64,000 nt of DNA. Origin: Zobellia uliginosa. GTDB taxonomy: Bacteria > Bacteroidota > Bacteroidia > Flavobacteriales > Flavobacteriaceae. The stretch lies in the NCBI RefSeq assembly GCF_018860745.1, contig NZ_JAHKPY010000003.1, positions 694,062-758,061 on the forward strand, in the 5' to 3' direction. The translations under genes were made by a program, and so were the position numbers. A model generated the notes under the pieces. The model was not told the origin of the DNA. It did no database searches and saw only the letters and a program-made list of their open reading frames with translations. Below, piece after piece: positions 1 through 9,115 of this stretch (the stretch's first letter is position 1; every line of letters starts with the position of its first letter).

Positions 1-248
1 TTCAAGGGGAAGGTTTTGAACTTCTAGATGAGTTTACCGATGAGGAATATAAACGGACTTTAGATAGTATTCCTGAGCTGAGTCAACTGGTAAAAGAACA
101 TCAACCAGATTTTCCAAAAGAAGATATATACTTTTTAAAGGAATTGGTTTTATGGGGATTGGTATCGCATAAAAAACTAAGCAAAAACAGATTTGCAGAA
201 GGATATCAATTCAAAGACCTCTATGGTAGCTATATAGACGGTTTGTAA
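1..248 (+). CDS. C-terminal fragment of a magnesium-chelatase-like AAA ATPase (5' end outside window)
   Basis: An open frame (frame 3) enters from the left edge and stops at 246-248. About 81 residues are visible: an acidic stretch (ELLDEFTDEEY), then a helical tail ending FAEGYQFKDLYGSYIDGL. I recall this kind of ending from the Bacteroidetes 'magnesium chelatase' MoxR/BchI-like AAA proteins, but the ATPase motifs lie outside the window, so the family call is from memory of the tail only. A strong hairpin terminator follows 20 bp after the stop. The function in this phylum is not settled; a chaperone-like role with a VWA partner is more likely than chlorophyll synthesis. Confidence 0.55.
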   Translation, partial: QGEGFELLDEFTDEEYKRTLDSIPELSQLVKEHQPDFPKEDIYFLKELVLWGLVSHKKLSKNRFAEGYQFKDLYGSYIDGL

Positions 249-267
249 AAAAAATGGCATAAAAAGC

Positions 268-299
268 AAAAAGCCCTTTCGTTAGAAAGGGCTTTTTTA
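268..299. terminator. Bidirectional intrinsic terminator
   Basis: An 11-bp perfect stem (AAAGCCCTTTC / GAAAGGGCTTT) with a 4-nt GTTA loop at 270-295, with an A-tract on the left and a T-tract on the right. It lies between two convergent genes (stop at 248 on +, stop at 318 on -) and can serve both. Confidence 0.85.
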
Positions 300-317
300 A
301 TATTTGTAGAACTCTAA

Positions 318-1664
318 TTATTCAATGACCCATACATCATTGTAGTGACTTCTAAGATTATCATCTTGGTCAATATTCAATCCACCGGAAATAAGTATTT
401 TATTTTCAAATAACACAGAAGCGTGTCCTAATCTTCCAGTATAGGAATCGTTACCGTTCAATTTATTCCATTGGGTTCCATTCTCTGAATACCACACGTC
501 TGCAAACGAAACAACATCTTGTTCCATTGTTTCTTGGTTCGTTAAAGCTTGCCAGCCACCAATGACCCACATTTTGTTATCATAAACCAATGAAGTTTGA
601 TTGGCACGAATTTCGAATACGGATTCAGTAGCTACTTCCGTCCAGTTAATACCATCTGTTGATGTATAAATATCATTATAGAATAAAGGTGAAAAATCTT
701 GAATTGTAGTTCCTCCCATTAAATACATTTTACCATCAAATACAACAGTAGTGTGGTCTGTACGTGGTGAAAATTGGGTGCTTGAGGCAGCTTCTGTCCA
801 AGTTATCCCATCTTCGGAATACCAAACGTCATTCATTTGCTCAGATCCTTTAGTACCACCAATTACCCAAAGCTTGCCATCATAAACTACAGTAGAATGC
901 CCTTCTCTAGAACCAAATGGACCGGATAAATCGTTCCGTACCCAATCTATTCCATTGGTAGAGGACCAGATGTCACTAAAACCACCGCCAATAATCCAAA
1001 ACTTGTTTTTGAAAACAATAGCGGTATGATTACTTTTACCACCAAATCCAAACGGATCCTCTGCTACTAGTTCCCATACTTTTCCATCTGTGGAAGACCA
1101 AACATCCTTATAACTTGAGTTGTCGTCCTGACCGCCGATCAACCATAGTTTTCCATCAAATTCGGTAATACTATGATTTCTTCGATCACTAAATTCTGCA
1201 TTGGTGACCAAAGCTGATTCCGATAGGGTAAGTCCTTTGGTGGTAAAGCTAAAGACATCTGTACTTTCGGTTTCACCACCTTTACCATCCATAGCGATCA
1301 CTTTCCAGTAGTATACTTTGTTTCGGTTCAAACCTTCGGTTATAGTATATTCTGTTGTTGTTAAGTTTTCTGCTATCGTTGTTTCAGGAGATTCGTTGGT
1401 GTCTAAAAGTAATTTATAGGTAATGTCATCCCCATCTTGATCCGTTGTAGCGCTCCACATCAAAAGCGGATTCATTTCAATATCTGATGCACCATTGTTT
1501 ACAGCGGTTAGGTTGAATGTATCTGGTGCATTGTTATCAGGGTTCTGTTCTTCTTCTGGTTGCTCTGTATCCGTTTCAGGTACATCTACATCTAAATCAT
1601 CACTAGAACATGCGCCAAAAATCAAAAGGGAAGTACTGATAAATAGTAGGTTTTTAAACTTCAT
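318..1664 (-). CDS. Kelch-repeat lipoprotein with an N-terminal Fn3/SusE-like domain
   Basis: 448 residues. A lipoprotein signal peptide ends FGAC (Cys19), followed by an acidic, Pro/Glu-rich linker (about 20-45) typical of surface-exposed Bacteroidetes lipoproteins. Residues about 46-143 look like a fibronectin-III/SusE-type domain (WSATTDQDGD, YYWKVIAMDG). From about 150 to the end there are six or so Kelch/galactose-oxidase-type blades, each with an [W/M]xxGG motif (LWLIGG, FWIIGG, LWVIGG, MYLMGG, MWVIGG) and a DVWYSEDG-type strand, predicting a beta-propeller. No enzyme active site is apparent; glycan or protein binding at the cell surface is the likely role. It is divergent from the PL6 lyases, which suggests but does not prove a link to polysaccharide use. 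Confidence 0.75.
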   Translation of the reverse strand: MKFKNLLFISTSLLIFGACSSDDLDVDVPETDTEQPEEEQNPDNNAPDTFNLTAVNNGASDIEMNPLLMWSATTDQDGDDITYKLLLDTNESPETTIAENLTTTEYTITEGLNRNKVYYWKVIAMDGKGGETESTDVFSFTTKGLTLSESALVTNAEFSDRRNHSITEFDGKLWLIGGQDDNSSYKDVWSSTDGKVWELVAEDPFGFGGKSNHTAIVFKNKFWIIGGGFSDIWSSTNGIDWVRNDLSGPFGSREGHSTVVYDGKLWVIGGTKGSEQMNDVWYSEDGITWTEAASSTQFSPRTDHTTVVFDGKMYLMGGTTIQDFSPLFYNDIYTSTDGINWTEVATESVFEIRANQTSLVYDNKMWVIGGWQALTNQETMEQDVVSFADVWYSENGTQWNKLNGNDSYTGRLGHASVLFENKILISGGLNIDQDDNLRSHYNDVWVIE

Positions 1665-1849
1665 GATAGGGATTTTAAGTTAGAAGTATATAACTAGTGA
1701 TATTTAAAAAAATTTGAAGATTTAGACCAAGTGTAACTTCTGCCAGACGAACATCAGATTCAAATAATAACAGGGTTGCCCGGGTGTTTATTAAATAATG
1801 GAAAGATGTCCTTTATAGCTAATTCATATAACTTGTAATGTCTAAATAG

Positions 1850-1880
1850 TTTGTTTAAAAGAATAAATGAGTTATATTTG
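1850..1880 (+). promoter_or_regulatory. Bacteroidetes-type promoter of the PL6 lyase operon
   Basis: TTG at 1851-1853, exactly 19 bp, then TATATTTG at 1873-1880. This matches the Bacteroidetes primary-sigma consensus TTG-N19-TAnnTTTG perfectly. The predicted transcription start near 1886 leaves a leader of about 90 nt before the ATG at 1976. The last bases of the -7 element are also the first bases of the first operator repeat. Confidence 0.75.
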
Positions 1881-1920
1881 GTAAACCAGTTTGGTAAACC
1901 AATTAAAATCAGTAAACCAA
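1878..1920 (+). promoter_or_regulatory. Cluster of three GntR/FadR-like operators over the PL6 transcription start
   Basis: Three copies of TTGGTAAACCAR: 1878-1889 and 1891-1902 intact, and 1909-1920 with two mismatches on the left arm (TCAGTAAACCAA). Each core is a TGGT-N2-ACCA near-palindrome, resembling the short GT..AC dyads bound by FadR-subfamily GntR regulators. The copies start 13 and 18 bp apart and cover the predicted start site, the position expected for repression. A FadR/FCD-type regulator is encoded at 63364-63996, but its link to this site is inference. Confidence 0.65.
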
Positions 1921-1975
1921 ACTTGCAACGGGTTCTAGAATTGAATAGAATAAACGCTCTCAACAAACTTCAAGA

Positions 1976-4294
1976 ATGAAAACTAGTCTATTAATCATAA
2001 GTACCGCTATTTTATTTTTATCCTTTACCAAATCACCTCAAAAGGAAGGTGTTTTTGTAAAGAACAGTACCGAGCTGAATGCGGCAATAGAAACAGCAAG
2101 TCCTGGAGATGAAATTATCATGGCCAATGGGAATTGGAACGACATACAAATTAAGTTTGTAGGTTATGGCAATGAGAAACAACCTATTACTTTAAGAGCG
2201 GAAACAGCCGGTAAAGTGCATATTGGTGGGCAATCAGATTTAAAACTGGGGGGTGAGTATTTGGTGGTTAGCGGTCTTTATTTTACTAATGGCGCATCTC
2301 CTTCTAATGCCGTTATTAATTTTGCTATCAACAAGGATACGGTTGCTAATCATTCCCGTGTAACCAATACCGTAATTCTAGACTATAATAAAGCCCAAAG
2401 AAACCAAACGGACCTTTGGGTACTTTTTAATGGAAGATATAACGAGTTGGACCATTGTTACATTGCAGGCAAATCTAACAGAGGGCCAACAGTTAGAATT
2501 GATTTGGCAGGTAACCAAAGCATAAAGAACCATCATAAAATTCATGATAACTATTTTGGACCAAGACCTCCAAAAGGCGGACCCAGTGCAGAAACTATTC
2601 AACTTGGTAATAGTTATACCTCAATGGCGCCAAGTTATACGGTGGTGTCAAATAATTTCTTTGATAGATGTAATGGGGAAGTAGAGATTATTTCTAGCAA
2701 AACCAATTTTAATGAGTTTAGGAACAATGTCTTTTATAAGAGTGAAGGTTCTTTGGTAACCAGGCATGGTAATTACTGTATTGTAGACGGTAATTATTTT
2801 ATAGGCGACACTAATTCGGAGCAAATAGGAGGAATACGGTTGATAGGTACCGGACATTGGGTCACTAATAATTATTTCTATGACCTAAAGGGAAAAACTT
2901 TTAGAAGTCCGCTTGCTGTAATGAATGGAATACCAAAATCGCCGCTTAACAGATATTTGCAAGTGACGGATGTTGTGGTGGCCAATAACTCATGGGTTAA
3001 CTGTGACTCTCCTTGGCAGTTTGGAGTAGGGACAAATGTGGATCAAAAGAATATTCTTCCGCTTTCTGAAATCAGGTCGGCTAGACCTATTCGTACGATT
3101 GTAGCGAATAATTTAATTTATAACGATAAAGGTGATGCCCAACCCATTATTGCTCACGACTCCATAGATGGAATTGATTTTGAGAGTAATATAATTAATA
3201 ATCAAGGTGTTTCTTTTACTGAGGTTTCAGGTTTGGAATCCAAGGATTTTAATGTATTGGAATTGGAGAAAAACATTTTTGTACCTGCAAGCGATATTTC
3301 AGGTGTGAAGCCATATAATGGATTTGAATTTGACCAGATTAAAACGGATATTTTTGGAAACTCCAGGGAGGATAAAAATTCTGTTGGAGCCGTCGTTAAA
3401 GCACCAGCCGAAAAACCAAATCTTATGGATAGGTCACAATACGGTCCAGATTGGTATACTTCTGAAACGGCAAATAGTGTTGTTAACAAGACTTATTCTG
3501 TAGGTTCTGTCTCTCAATTGACAAAAGCTATTGAAAAAGCTAAAAGTGGAGATACCATAGTTTTAACTTCAAGTCGGTATAAACTGAAAAACTTATTAAA
3601 GATTGATAAGAAACTCACTATTCACTCCGCAGATGCAAATAAAAAAGCAATCATTCAATATAATGGTCCGGTAAAAACTCCAGCATTTGAAATGAATCCA
3701 AAAGGACAGCTTACCTTAAAAAGTGTTATTCTAAAAGGAACCAATGGGCAATATGCCTTTGCAAGTTTAAAGAATAACATGTCCAGCCTGTATAATTTAA
3801 CGGTTATGGATTCTGAAATATCTGATTTTGATTATGTGCTAAAAGCCTATAAATATTCGTTCTCGGAATACATTGTATTTAAAGGTACCGTGATTGCTAA
3901 TTGTGCAAACGGAATAGAATTGTCTGAGGAAACGGATGATCGTGGTGAGTACAATGCCGAGAATATTTTAATTGATGCTTGTCAATTTAAAGAAGTAAGC
4001 AAAAATGTTATTGATTACTACAGGGGCGGCTATGACGAATCTACGGTAGGTGGAAACCTAAAAGTAATAAACAGTAGCTTCACTACATGTGGAGCACAGG
4101 AGGAAGATGGTATTTTATTAAATACTTACGGTATTATTAATGTGGAACTTTCAGGGAACAAATTTCTAGATAATGAAGTGAAATTTGTAGCTCGTCTATG
4201 GGGGGCAAAAAATAATACACATGCTAATAATGAAATAGAAAACTCAGGTGAAATGGCTGTTGAGGAAAACCTTCCGCTAAAGTTAATGTACTAA
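1976..4294 (+). CDS. PL6 family alginate lyase (chondroitinase-B-like), first of a tandem pair
   Basis: 772 residues with a Sec signal peptide (about 1-20). Residues about 25-430 form the PL6 right-handed beta-helix; the block NGEVEIISSK then N...F....G....RHG holds the catalytic pair, Lys242 (base) and Arg263 (acid), by analogy with AlyGC and chondroitinase B. The DNYFGPRP motif near 191 is also typical. Residues about 500-772 look like a second parallel beta-helix domain, as in two-domain PL6 enzymes. Expected reaction: beta-elimination of alginate, probably poly-MG or poly-G. The protein is probably periplasmic or outer-surface, since no lipobox is seen. It has its own promoter/operator cluster and lies 59 bp ahead of a paralogue with which it is probably co-transcribed. 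Exact substrate preference cannot be read from sequence. Confidence 0.88.
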   Translation: MKTSLLIISTAILFLSFTKSPQKEGVFVKNSTELNAAIETASPGDEIIMANGNWNDIQIKFVGYGNEKQPITLRAETAGKVHIGGQSDLKLGGEYLVVSGLYFTNGASPSNAVINFAINKDTVANHSRVTNTVILDYNKAQRNQTDLWVLFNGRYNELDHCYIAGKSNRGPTVRIDLAGNQSIKNHHKIHDNYFGPRPPKGGPSAETIQLGNSYTSMAPSYTVVSNNFFDRCNGEVEIISSKTNFNEFRNNVFYKSEGSLVTRHGNYCIVDGNYFIGDTNSEQIGGIRLIGTGHWVTNNYFYDLKGKTFRSPLAVMNGIPKSPLNRYLQVTDVVVANNSWVNCDSPWQFGVGTNVDQKNILPLSEIRSARPIRTIVANNLIYNDKGDAQPIIAHDSIDGIDFESNIINNQGVSFTEVSGLESKDFNVLELEKNIFVPASDISGVKPYNGFEFDQIKTDIFGNSREDKNSVGAVVKAPAEKPNLMDRSQYGPDWYTSETANSVVNKTYSVGSVSQLTKAIEKAKSGDTIVLTSSRYKLKNLLKIDKKLTIHSADANKKAIIQYNGPVKTPAFEMNPKGQLTLKSVILKGTNGQYAFASLKNNMSSLYNLTVMDSEISDFDYVLKAYKYSFSEYIVFKGTVIANCANGIELSEETDDRGEYNAENILIDACQFKEVSKNVIDYYRGGYDESTVGGNLKVINSSFTTCGAQEEDGILLNTYGIINVELSGNKFLDNEVKFVARLWGAKNNTHANNEIENSGEMAVEENLPLKLMY

Positions 4295-4353
4295 TATAAG
4301 CCTGATTAAAGTTGTGAGACTATTTCTCACTTTCAGTTAACCAACTATTACAA

Positions 4354-6696
4354 ATGAGACACTTACGTAAATTTTTATCGTTGATTATGATTACTGCTAC
4401 TTGTTCTTTTGCTGAGGCCCAGCAAACAGCAACAGTAAAAAACGTAGCGGAATTTGAAAAAGCACTTCAAAATGTACAACCTGGCGAAAGTATTGTTCTT
4501 GCTAATGGCGTATGGACGGATGCAGAGCTTTTATTTGAAGCTAATGGTACTGCTGAAAAACCGATTACGCTGACGGTTGAAGAAAAAGGAAAAGTAACCT
4601 TAGAAGGAGCTTCAAATTTAAGAATCGCCGGGAATCATCTAATTGTTAGAGGTCTCGTTTTTAAAAATGGATACACCCCAACTAATGCCGTGATTTCTTT
4701 TAGGAAAAGTAGGGAAGAAATGGCAAATAATTCTAGATTAACAGAATGTGTTATCGATAATTTTAATAATCCAGAACGTCAAGTACAGGATTATTGGGTT
4801 ACTATTTATGGCAAAAATAACAGAATAGACCATAACCATATTGTGGGTAAAAAGAATTTGGGAGTTACTATGATTGTAGGTCTGGATACTAAAGATAGTA
4901 GAGAGAACAATCATAAAATAGACCACAACTATTTTGGACCCCGCCCTACCTATGGAAACAATGGAGGTGAGACGTTAAGAATAGGAACCAGTCACCATGC
5001 ATTGGAAAATTCCAATACTTTGGTAGAATCTAACTATTTTGATAGAACCAATGGCGAGCACGAAATAATATCAAATAAATCTTGTCAGAATATTTTTAAA
5101 TACAATACTTTTTTTGAATGTACAGGAACATTAACCATGCGTCACGGAAATGAAACCTTGGTAGATGGAAACGTATTTATTGGTAACGGAAAACCTAGTA
5201 CAGGTGGTGTTCGTGTAATTAACGAAACACAAACGGTGATCAATAATTACCATATTGGTTTAACGGGGTATCGTTTTAGAGGTGCATTTGTAATGATGAA
5301 CGGAGTACCCAATTCGCCGCCAAACCGTTATGTACCCGTAATCGACTCTAAAGTGAACAACAATACTTTCGTGAATTGTGATAATATCCTTTTTGGAGCA
5401 GGAAGTGACGAAGAAAGAAGTCAAGCGCCACGAACATCGGAATTTTCAGAGAATATTGTTTATAATGATGTTAAGAAGGACATCTTTACCATTGATGATG
5501 ATATTAGCGGGATTATCTTTAAGAATAATATTTTAGGAAAAAACTCTGAAACCAGTATTGAAAAAGGCTTTAAGAATGCAGATATTAAATTGATAAAAAA
5601 TGAACAAGGGTTTTTAATTCCTACATCCAAAAAAATCAAAACTAAGGTTACGATTAGTCCAAAAATTGCAACCAAAGAGAATACAGGTACAACATGGTAT
5701 TCCAAAGCGGACAACAGTTTAGCATTAAATTCAGGTAAAACGATAAAAGTAAAAGCTGGAATCAATACTTTGTTTGATATCGTAAAAAAATCGGAAGCGG
5801 GAGATATTATTGAGTTGGAAGAAGGAGGTAGTTATTTGTTGACAAAAGCAGTAAAAATTAAACACCCACTAACGTTTAAAACTAACGGAGTTAAAAAGGC
5901 GACTATTCTATTCGAAAGAATGATGGCTTTTGAAATTCAAAATGGAGGTAGTCTGTCTTTGGAAAGCATCACTTTTGATGGTGCTAAATCTCCTGATTAC
6001 GCAGGTAATTCGGTTATCAGTACCAGTAAAAACTCTATGAATGACAACTACAAATTGTTTATTGATAACTGTGAGTTTAAAGATTTGGTCGTAAACCATT
6101 CTTTTGATGTACTGCGGGTTTCCAAAGGCACATTTGCAGATACCATCAGCATTCAAAATTCAACCTTCAAAAAAATTACGGGGAGCATCGCTGCATTAGA
6201 TAAGGAAACGGATGATATTGGCGCTTATAACGTGGAGTATTTTATTATGAAAAACAACACTATAAGCGATTTACAGGGAGCTGCTTTACGTTTGTATAGA
6301 GGAGGTAAGGATGAAAGTACTTTTGGGCCTTTCTTGGAAGTTGATCACAACGTGTTCGATAATGTAGGTTTCGGAAAGAAAAACAAATACAAATCGGCTA
6401 TCTCTTTATATGGCGTACAGGAAACAGATATTAAGAATAATATTTTTAAGGATAGTAAAGCCATAGAAATGCATTTGGTAGTAGGTGAGCCAATAGTTAA
6501 GGTTCGTAATAATGCGCTAAGCAATTCGGATGAAATGGTTGTGACAGGAGATCAGAAGTATTTTGTAGAAAACCAATGGGATTTGGCCCCTGAATTCACG
6601 GATGGTTCTTATTCTTTAAGTGCGGATTCTCCGCTAAAAGGAAAAGCTACGGACGGCAGGGATTTAGGAGTAACTACAGGGAGTAAGGTGAATTGA
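4354..6696 (+). CDS. PL6 family alginate lyase, second of the tandem pair
   Basis: 780 residues with a Sec signal peptide ending near AEA-QQ (about residue 22). The architecture matches the preceding gene: an N-terminal PL6 beta-helix followed by a second beta-helix domain. The catalytic Lys242 (NGEHEIISNK) and Arg263 (TMRHG) fall at the same residue numbers as in the neighbour, so the two arose by duplication, but they have diverged widely, which fits division of labour (for example poly-G versus poly-MG, or endo versus exo action). It sits 59 bp downstream of the first lyase with no terminator between them and is closed by the hairpin at 6746-6790. Confidence 0.88.
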   Translation: MRHLRKFLSLIMITATCSFAEAQQTATVKNVAEFEKALQNVQPGESIVLANGVWTDAELLFEANGTAEKPITLTVEEKGKVTLEGASNLRIAGNHLIVRGLVFKNGYTPTNAVISFRKSREEMANNSRLTECVIDNFNNPERQVQDYWVTIYGKNNRIDHNHIVGKKNLGVTMIVGLDTKDSRENNHKIDHNYFGPRPTYGNNGGETLRIGTSHHALENSNTLVESNYFDRTNGEHEIISNKSCQNIFKYNTFFECTGTLTMRHGNETLVDGNVFIGNGKPSTGGVRVINETQTVINNYHIGLTGYRFRGAFVMMNGVPNSPPNRYVPVIDSKVNNNTFVNCDNILFGAGSDEERSQAPRTSEFSENIVYNDVKKDIFTIDDDISGIIFKNNILGKNSETSIEKGFKNADIKLIKNEQGFLIPTSKKIKTKVTISPKIATKENTGTTWYSKADNSLALNSGKTIKVKAGINTLFDIVKKSEAGDIIELEEGGSYLLTKAVKIKHPLTFKTNGVKKATILFERMMAFEIQNGGSLSLESITFDGAKSPDYAGNSVISTSKNSMNDNYKLFIDNCEFKDLVVNHSFDVLRVSKGTFADTISIQNSTFKKITGSIAALDKETDDIGAYNVEYFIMKNNTISDLQGAALRLYRGGKDESTFGPFLEVDHNVFDNVGFGKKNKYKSAISLYGVQETDIKNNIFKDSKAIEMHLVVGEPIVKVRNNALSNSDEMVVTGDQKYFVENQWDLAPEFTDGSYSLSADSPLKGKATDGRDLGVTTGSKVN

Positions 6697-6745
6697 GAAA
6701 ACAAACTCAACTATTGTTTATTTCCACAGTTTATAAAATTGATAA

Positions 6746-6790
6746 AGCTGAGCACTCCTTCGTTGTCTTACGAATAGTGCTCAGTTTTTG
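6746..6790. terminator. Intrinsic terminator between PL6 and the histidine kinase gene
   Basis: Stem CTGAGCACT (6748-6756) / AGTGCTCAG (6776-6784) with a T-tract after it. The loop holds a secondary TCGT/ACGA pairing. The two flanking genes are convergent, with stops at 6696 (+) and 6793 (-). Confidence 0.75.
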
Positions 6791-6792
6791 TT

Positions 6793-8286
6793 TTAAACTT
6801 GATAAGCTGGGAGGTTGAAAATAAAAGAGCTTCCTTCTTTAGGTTTACTCAACACGGTAATGGTAGTGTCATGTAAGTCCATTATCTTTTTCACTATGGC
6901 CAAACCAAGGCCGTAACCTTGCTTTTTAGCGCTCTTGTCTACTTGTTTGTAACGATCAAAAATAAAAGGCTGTTCATTTACAGGGATTCCGGTACCAGTA
7001 TCAGTAATGTTAATTTCAACGTTTTTTCCTTTTTTCTGAAGCGATAGTGTAACCTTTCCATTCGCTTGGGTATACTTCAGTGCATTTTCTATCAGATTCT
7101 GCAAAGCTCTTTCCACAAGACTAACATCTGCAAAGACCATACAGTTTTCTTCAGGATTGTCTAATTGAAGATCAATTTGTTTTTGTTCAGCCAGTACTCT
7201 AAACTTTGCAATCAAATCATGCGATAGTTCGGTGATAGAGAAAGGTTCTTTTACTGGAGTTACTTGTTCGGCTTCCAGTTTAGAATATTCAAAAAGCTGA
7301 TTGATTAGGTTTGACAATTTATCTACGTTATCGTGTGTAATTTGCAGATACTCTTGCTTTTGACCTTCAGATAGTGAATCGTTTTTAATCTGTAAAGTTT
7401 CAATATAACCTTTTAAAATAGCCAAGGGAGTCCTAAGGTCATGAGAGACATTGGCAATCAATTCCCTTCGTAACAAATCAATAGATTGCATTTTGTCCAT
7501 GTTACCAACAATACTGTCTGCCATTTCATTAAACGAGTTGGCAAACACTTCAATGTCCGAATTTTCAGGATTTATAATTCGCGCCTGTAAATCTCCGTCG
7601 TGGAACTTACGGACGGTTTTTGTTATCAAACGTAAATTTTTGGTCAAGAACCAAATGGCAATAAGACCGATTATCAATGAGAAAAGCATGGTCAGTAAAG
7701 TGGCACCAATTCCTAATTTGGTAAAATATTGACTCAATAGGTTATCACTTACTTCTTGGAACTTTTCACCGGCAAGAACAATGTAAACAAACCCGTTTCG
7801 GCCATCCACAGAATAAGGTGCTGCAGAGAATATCTTTTGCTCTCCAATATTTCTTGGGTCATCACCCAGAACAAAACGCTCCCCTTTATTTTTAATAAAG
7901 AATTCTATGGGAGATAAGGAGACACTTTTAATTGAGCTTTTATCGCCATGGTCCAGTACTACGGAATACAAAACTTCTCCCGTTTCATTTAGTAAGTAAA
8001 CCTCAATACTTTGGTTAACTGCCATCATATCGTGCATTAAATCTCCAAAAAGAGGTTTATTTACACTACCGTCAGCAAGAAATGGTGAAGCATCTTTAAA
8101 TTTTTCAGCGATTACGTGATTAGCAACATCGGCATTAAGACGTTGGGTGGTCTCTTGGCTATACTTATTGGCAAAATAACCGGTAATAAATATGAATGAA
8201 GCCCCCATTAATAAGACAAGAAGTACAAATGCCAACCAGAGTTTTTTGACCAGCTTAGGCGTTAATGTTTTTTCTTTCTGACTCAT
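6793..8286 (-). CDS. Membrane sensor histidine kinase of a two-component system
   Basis: 497 residues. TM1 is about 14-36, an extracytoplasmic sensing region of about 37-190 (PAS-like/Cache-like, EVYLLNETGEVLYS), TM2 about 191-214 and HAMP about 215-265. The HisKA phosphoacceptor is His282 (VSHDLRTPL). The HATPase_c domain has the N box (NLIENALKYT), G1 (DTGTGIP) and G2 (GYGLGLAIV). It overlaps the upstream response regulator by 4 bp (ATGA), so the two are translationally coupled. The fold resembles ResE/PhoR-type envelope sensors. The stimulus is unknown; the divergent repeat-protein gene is the likeliest target of the pathway. Confidence 0.9.
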   Translation of the reverse strand: MSQKEKTLTPKLVKKLWLAFVLLVLLMGASFIFITGYFANKYSQETTQRLNADVANHVIAEKFKDASPFLADGSVNKPLFGDLMHDMMAVNQSIEVYLLNETGEVLYSVVLDHGDKSSIKSVSLSPIEFFIKNKGERFVLGDDPRNIGEQKIFSAAPYSVDGRNGFVYIVLAGEKFQEVSDNLLSQYFTKLGIGATLLTMLFSLIIGLIAIWFLTKNLRLITKTVRKFHDGDLQARIINPENSDIEVFANSFNEMADSIVGNMDKMQSIDLLRRELIANVSHDLRTPLAILKGYIETLQIKNDSLSEGQKQEYLQITHDNVDKLSNLINQLFEYSKLEAEQVTPVKEPFSITELSHDLIAKFRVLAEQKQIDLQLDNPEENCMVFADVSLVERALQNLIENALKYTQANGKVTLSLQKKGKNVEINITDTGTGIPVNEQPFIFDRYKQVDKSAKKQGYGLGLAIVKKIMDLHDTTITVLSKPKEGSSFIFNLPAYQV

Positions 8287-8981
8287 AGTGATATGTCTTC
8301 GTTAAACTTATAGCCCACGCCCCAAGTAGTTAGAATAAAAGTAGGGTTGGCCATGTCAGATTCTATTTTAGCTCGTAGACGATTAATGTGAGAATTCACG
8401 GTATGTTCATAGCCTTCAAAATTGTATCCCCAAATCATGTTCAGTAATTCTGTTCGTGAGTAGTTTCTCCCTGGATTTGAAGCCATTAAAACCAGAAGTT
8501 CAAATTCCTTGGGAGATAGTTCAACTTTAGTATCGTTCAAAAGCACTTTTCGTTTATCAATATCTATAAACAGGCCTTCACAAGTTATGGTTGCAGTATT
8601 GTCAGCTTTGGATTGCTGGTTGTCCGTACGCCGCATTACAGCTTTGACGCGGGCTAACAACTCTCTAATGCTAAACGGTTTTGTGATATAATCGTCAGCA
8701 CCTATTTCTAGCCCAAGCACTCTATCTATTTCTTCCGATTTTGCCGTTAGCATAATTACGGGTGTGTCCTTTTCCGTCCTTAATTTTTTACAAATTTCAA
8801 CCCCATCCATACTTGGCAGGGTCAAATCCAATAGAATAAGGTCATAATCGTTATTCAAAGCCATCAGCAACCCTTCGGCACCATCCATGGCTTTGGCAGT
8901 CTTATAAATAAGATCGGTAAGATGAATCTCTAACAGTTTGATGATTTCTGGATCATCTTCTATAATCAATATTTCTTTCAT
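8283..8981 (-). CDS. OmpR/PhoB-family response regulator
   Basis: 232 residues. The receiver domain (1-115) has acidic residues at 8-10, phosphoacceptor Asp52 (LILLDLTLP), Thr79 (MLTA) and Lys101 (YITKPF). The C-terminal winged-helix DNA-binding domain (about 130-230) carries the ELLVLMASNPGR and EHTVNSHINRLRAKIE segments of the family. It is first in a two-gene operon with the histidine kinase. The regulator family binds tandem direct repeats spaced 10-11 bp, and two such pairs lie in the divergent intergenic region next to this gene. Confidence 0.92.
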   Translation of the reverse strand: MKEILIIEDDPEIIKLLEIHLTDLIYKTAKAMDGAEGLLMALNNDYDLILLDLTLPSMDGVEICKKLRTEKDTPVIMLTAKSEEIDRVLGLEIGADDYITKPFSIRELLARVKAVMRRTDNQQSKADNTATITCEGLFIDIDKRKVLLNDTKVELSPKEFELLVLMASNPGRNYSRTELLNMIWGYNFEGYEHTVNSHINRLRAKIESDMANPTFILTTWGVGYKFNEDISL

Positions 8982-9007
8982 AATTCTAAGTACGAATGAC
9001 GTTAAAA

Positions 9008-9026
9008 AGTATCACATAGTTATCAC
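9008..9026. promoter_or_regulatory. Candidate response-regulator binding site (promoter-proximal to the RR gene)
   Basis: Direct repeat AGTATCAC (9008-9015) and GTTATCAC (9019-9026). The TCAC cores are exactly 11 bp apart, the usual geometry for OmpR-family dimers. It lies 27-45 bp upstream of the response regulator start, suggesting autoregulation. Confidence 0.5.
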
Positions 9027-9115
9027 AGTGTTTCTAAATTAGATAAACGGTAGGTAATGGTCTATTATATCCTTTGAAACCCGAAAATTATTGATAACCT
9101 GATGCTTAAGTCGTA

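Larger units (their letters stand above)
1665..1975. other. Divergent intergenic region between the Kelch lipoprotein and the PL6 lyases
   Basis: 311 bp without a credible gene. The left half (1665-1840) is AT-rich with no recognised motif. The right half holds the lyase promoter and operators annotated separately. The minus-strand open frame at 1760-1966 overlaps these sites and looks like chance. Confidence 0.7.

Noticed and set aside
1760-1966. 68-codon minus-strand frame over the PL6 promoter
   Set aside because: It spans the promoter and operator repeats and looks like a chance frame in AT-rich DNA.
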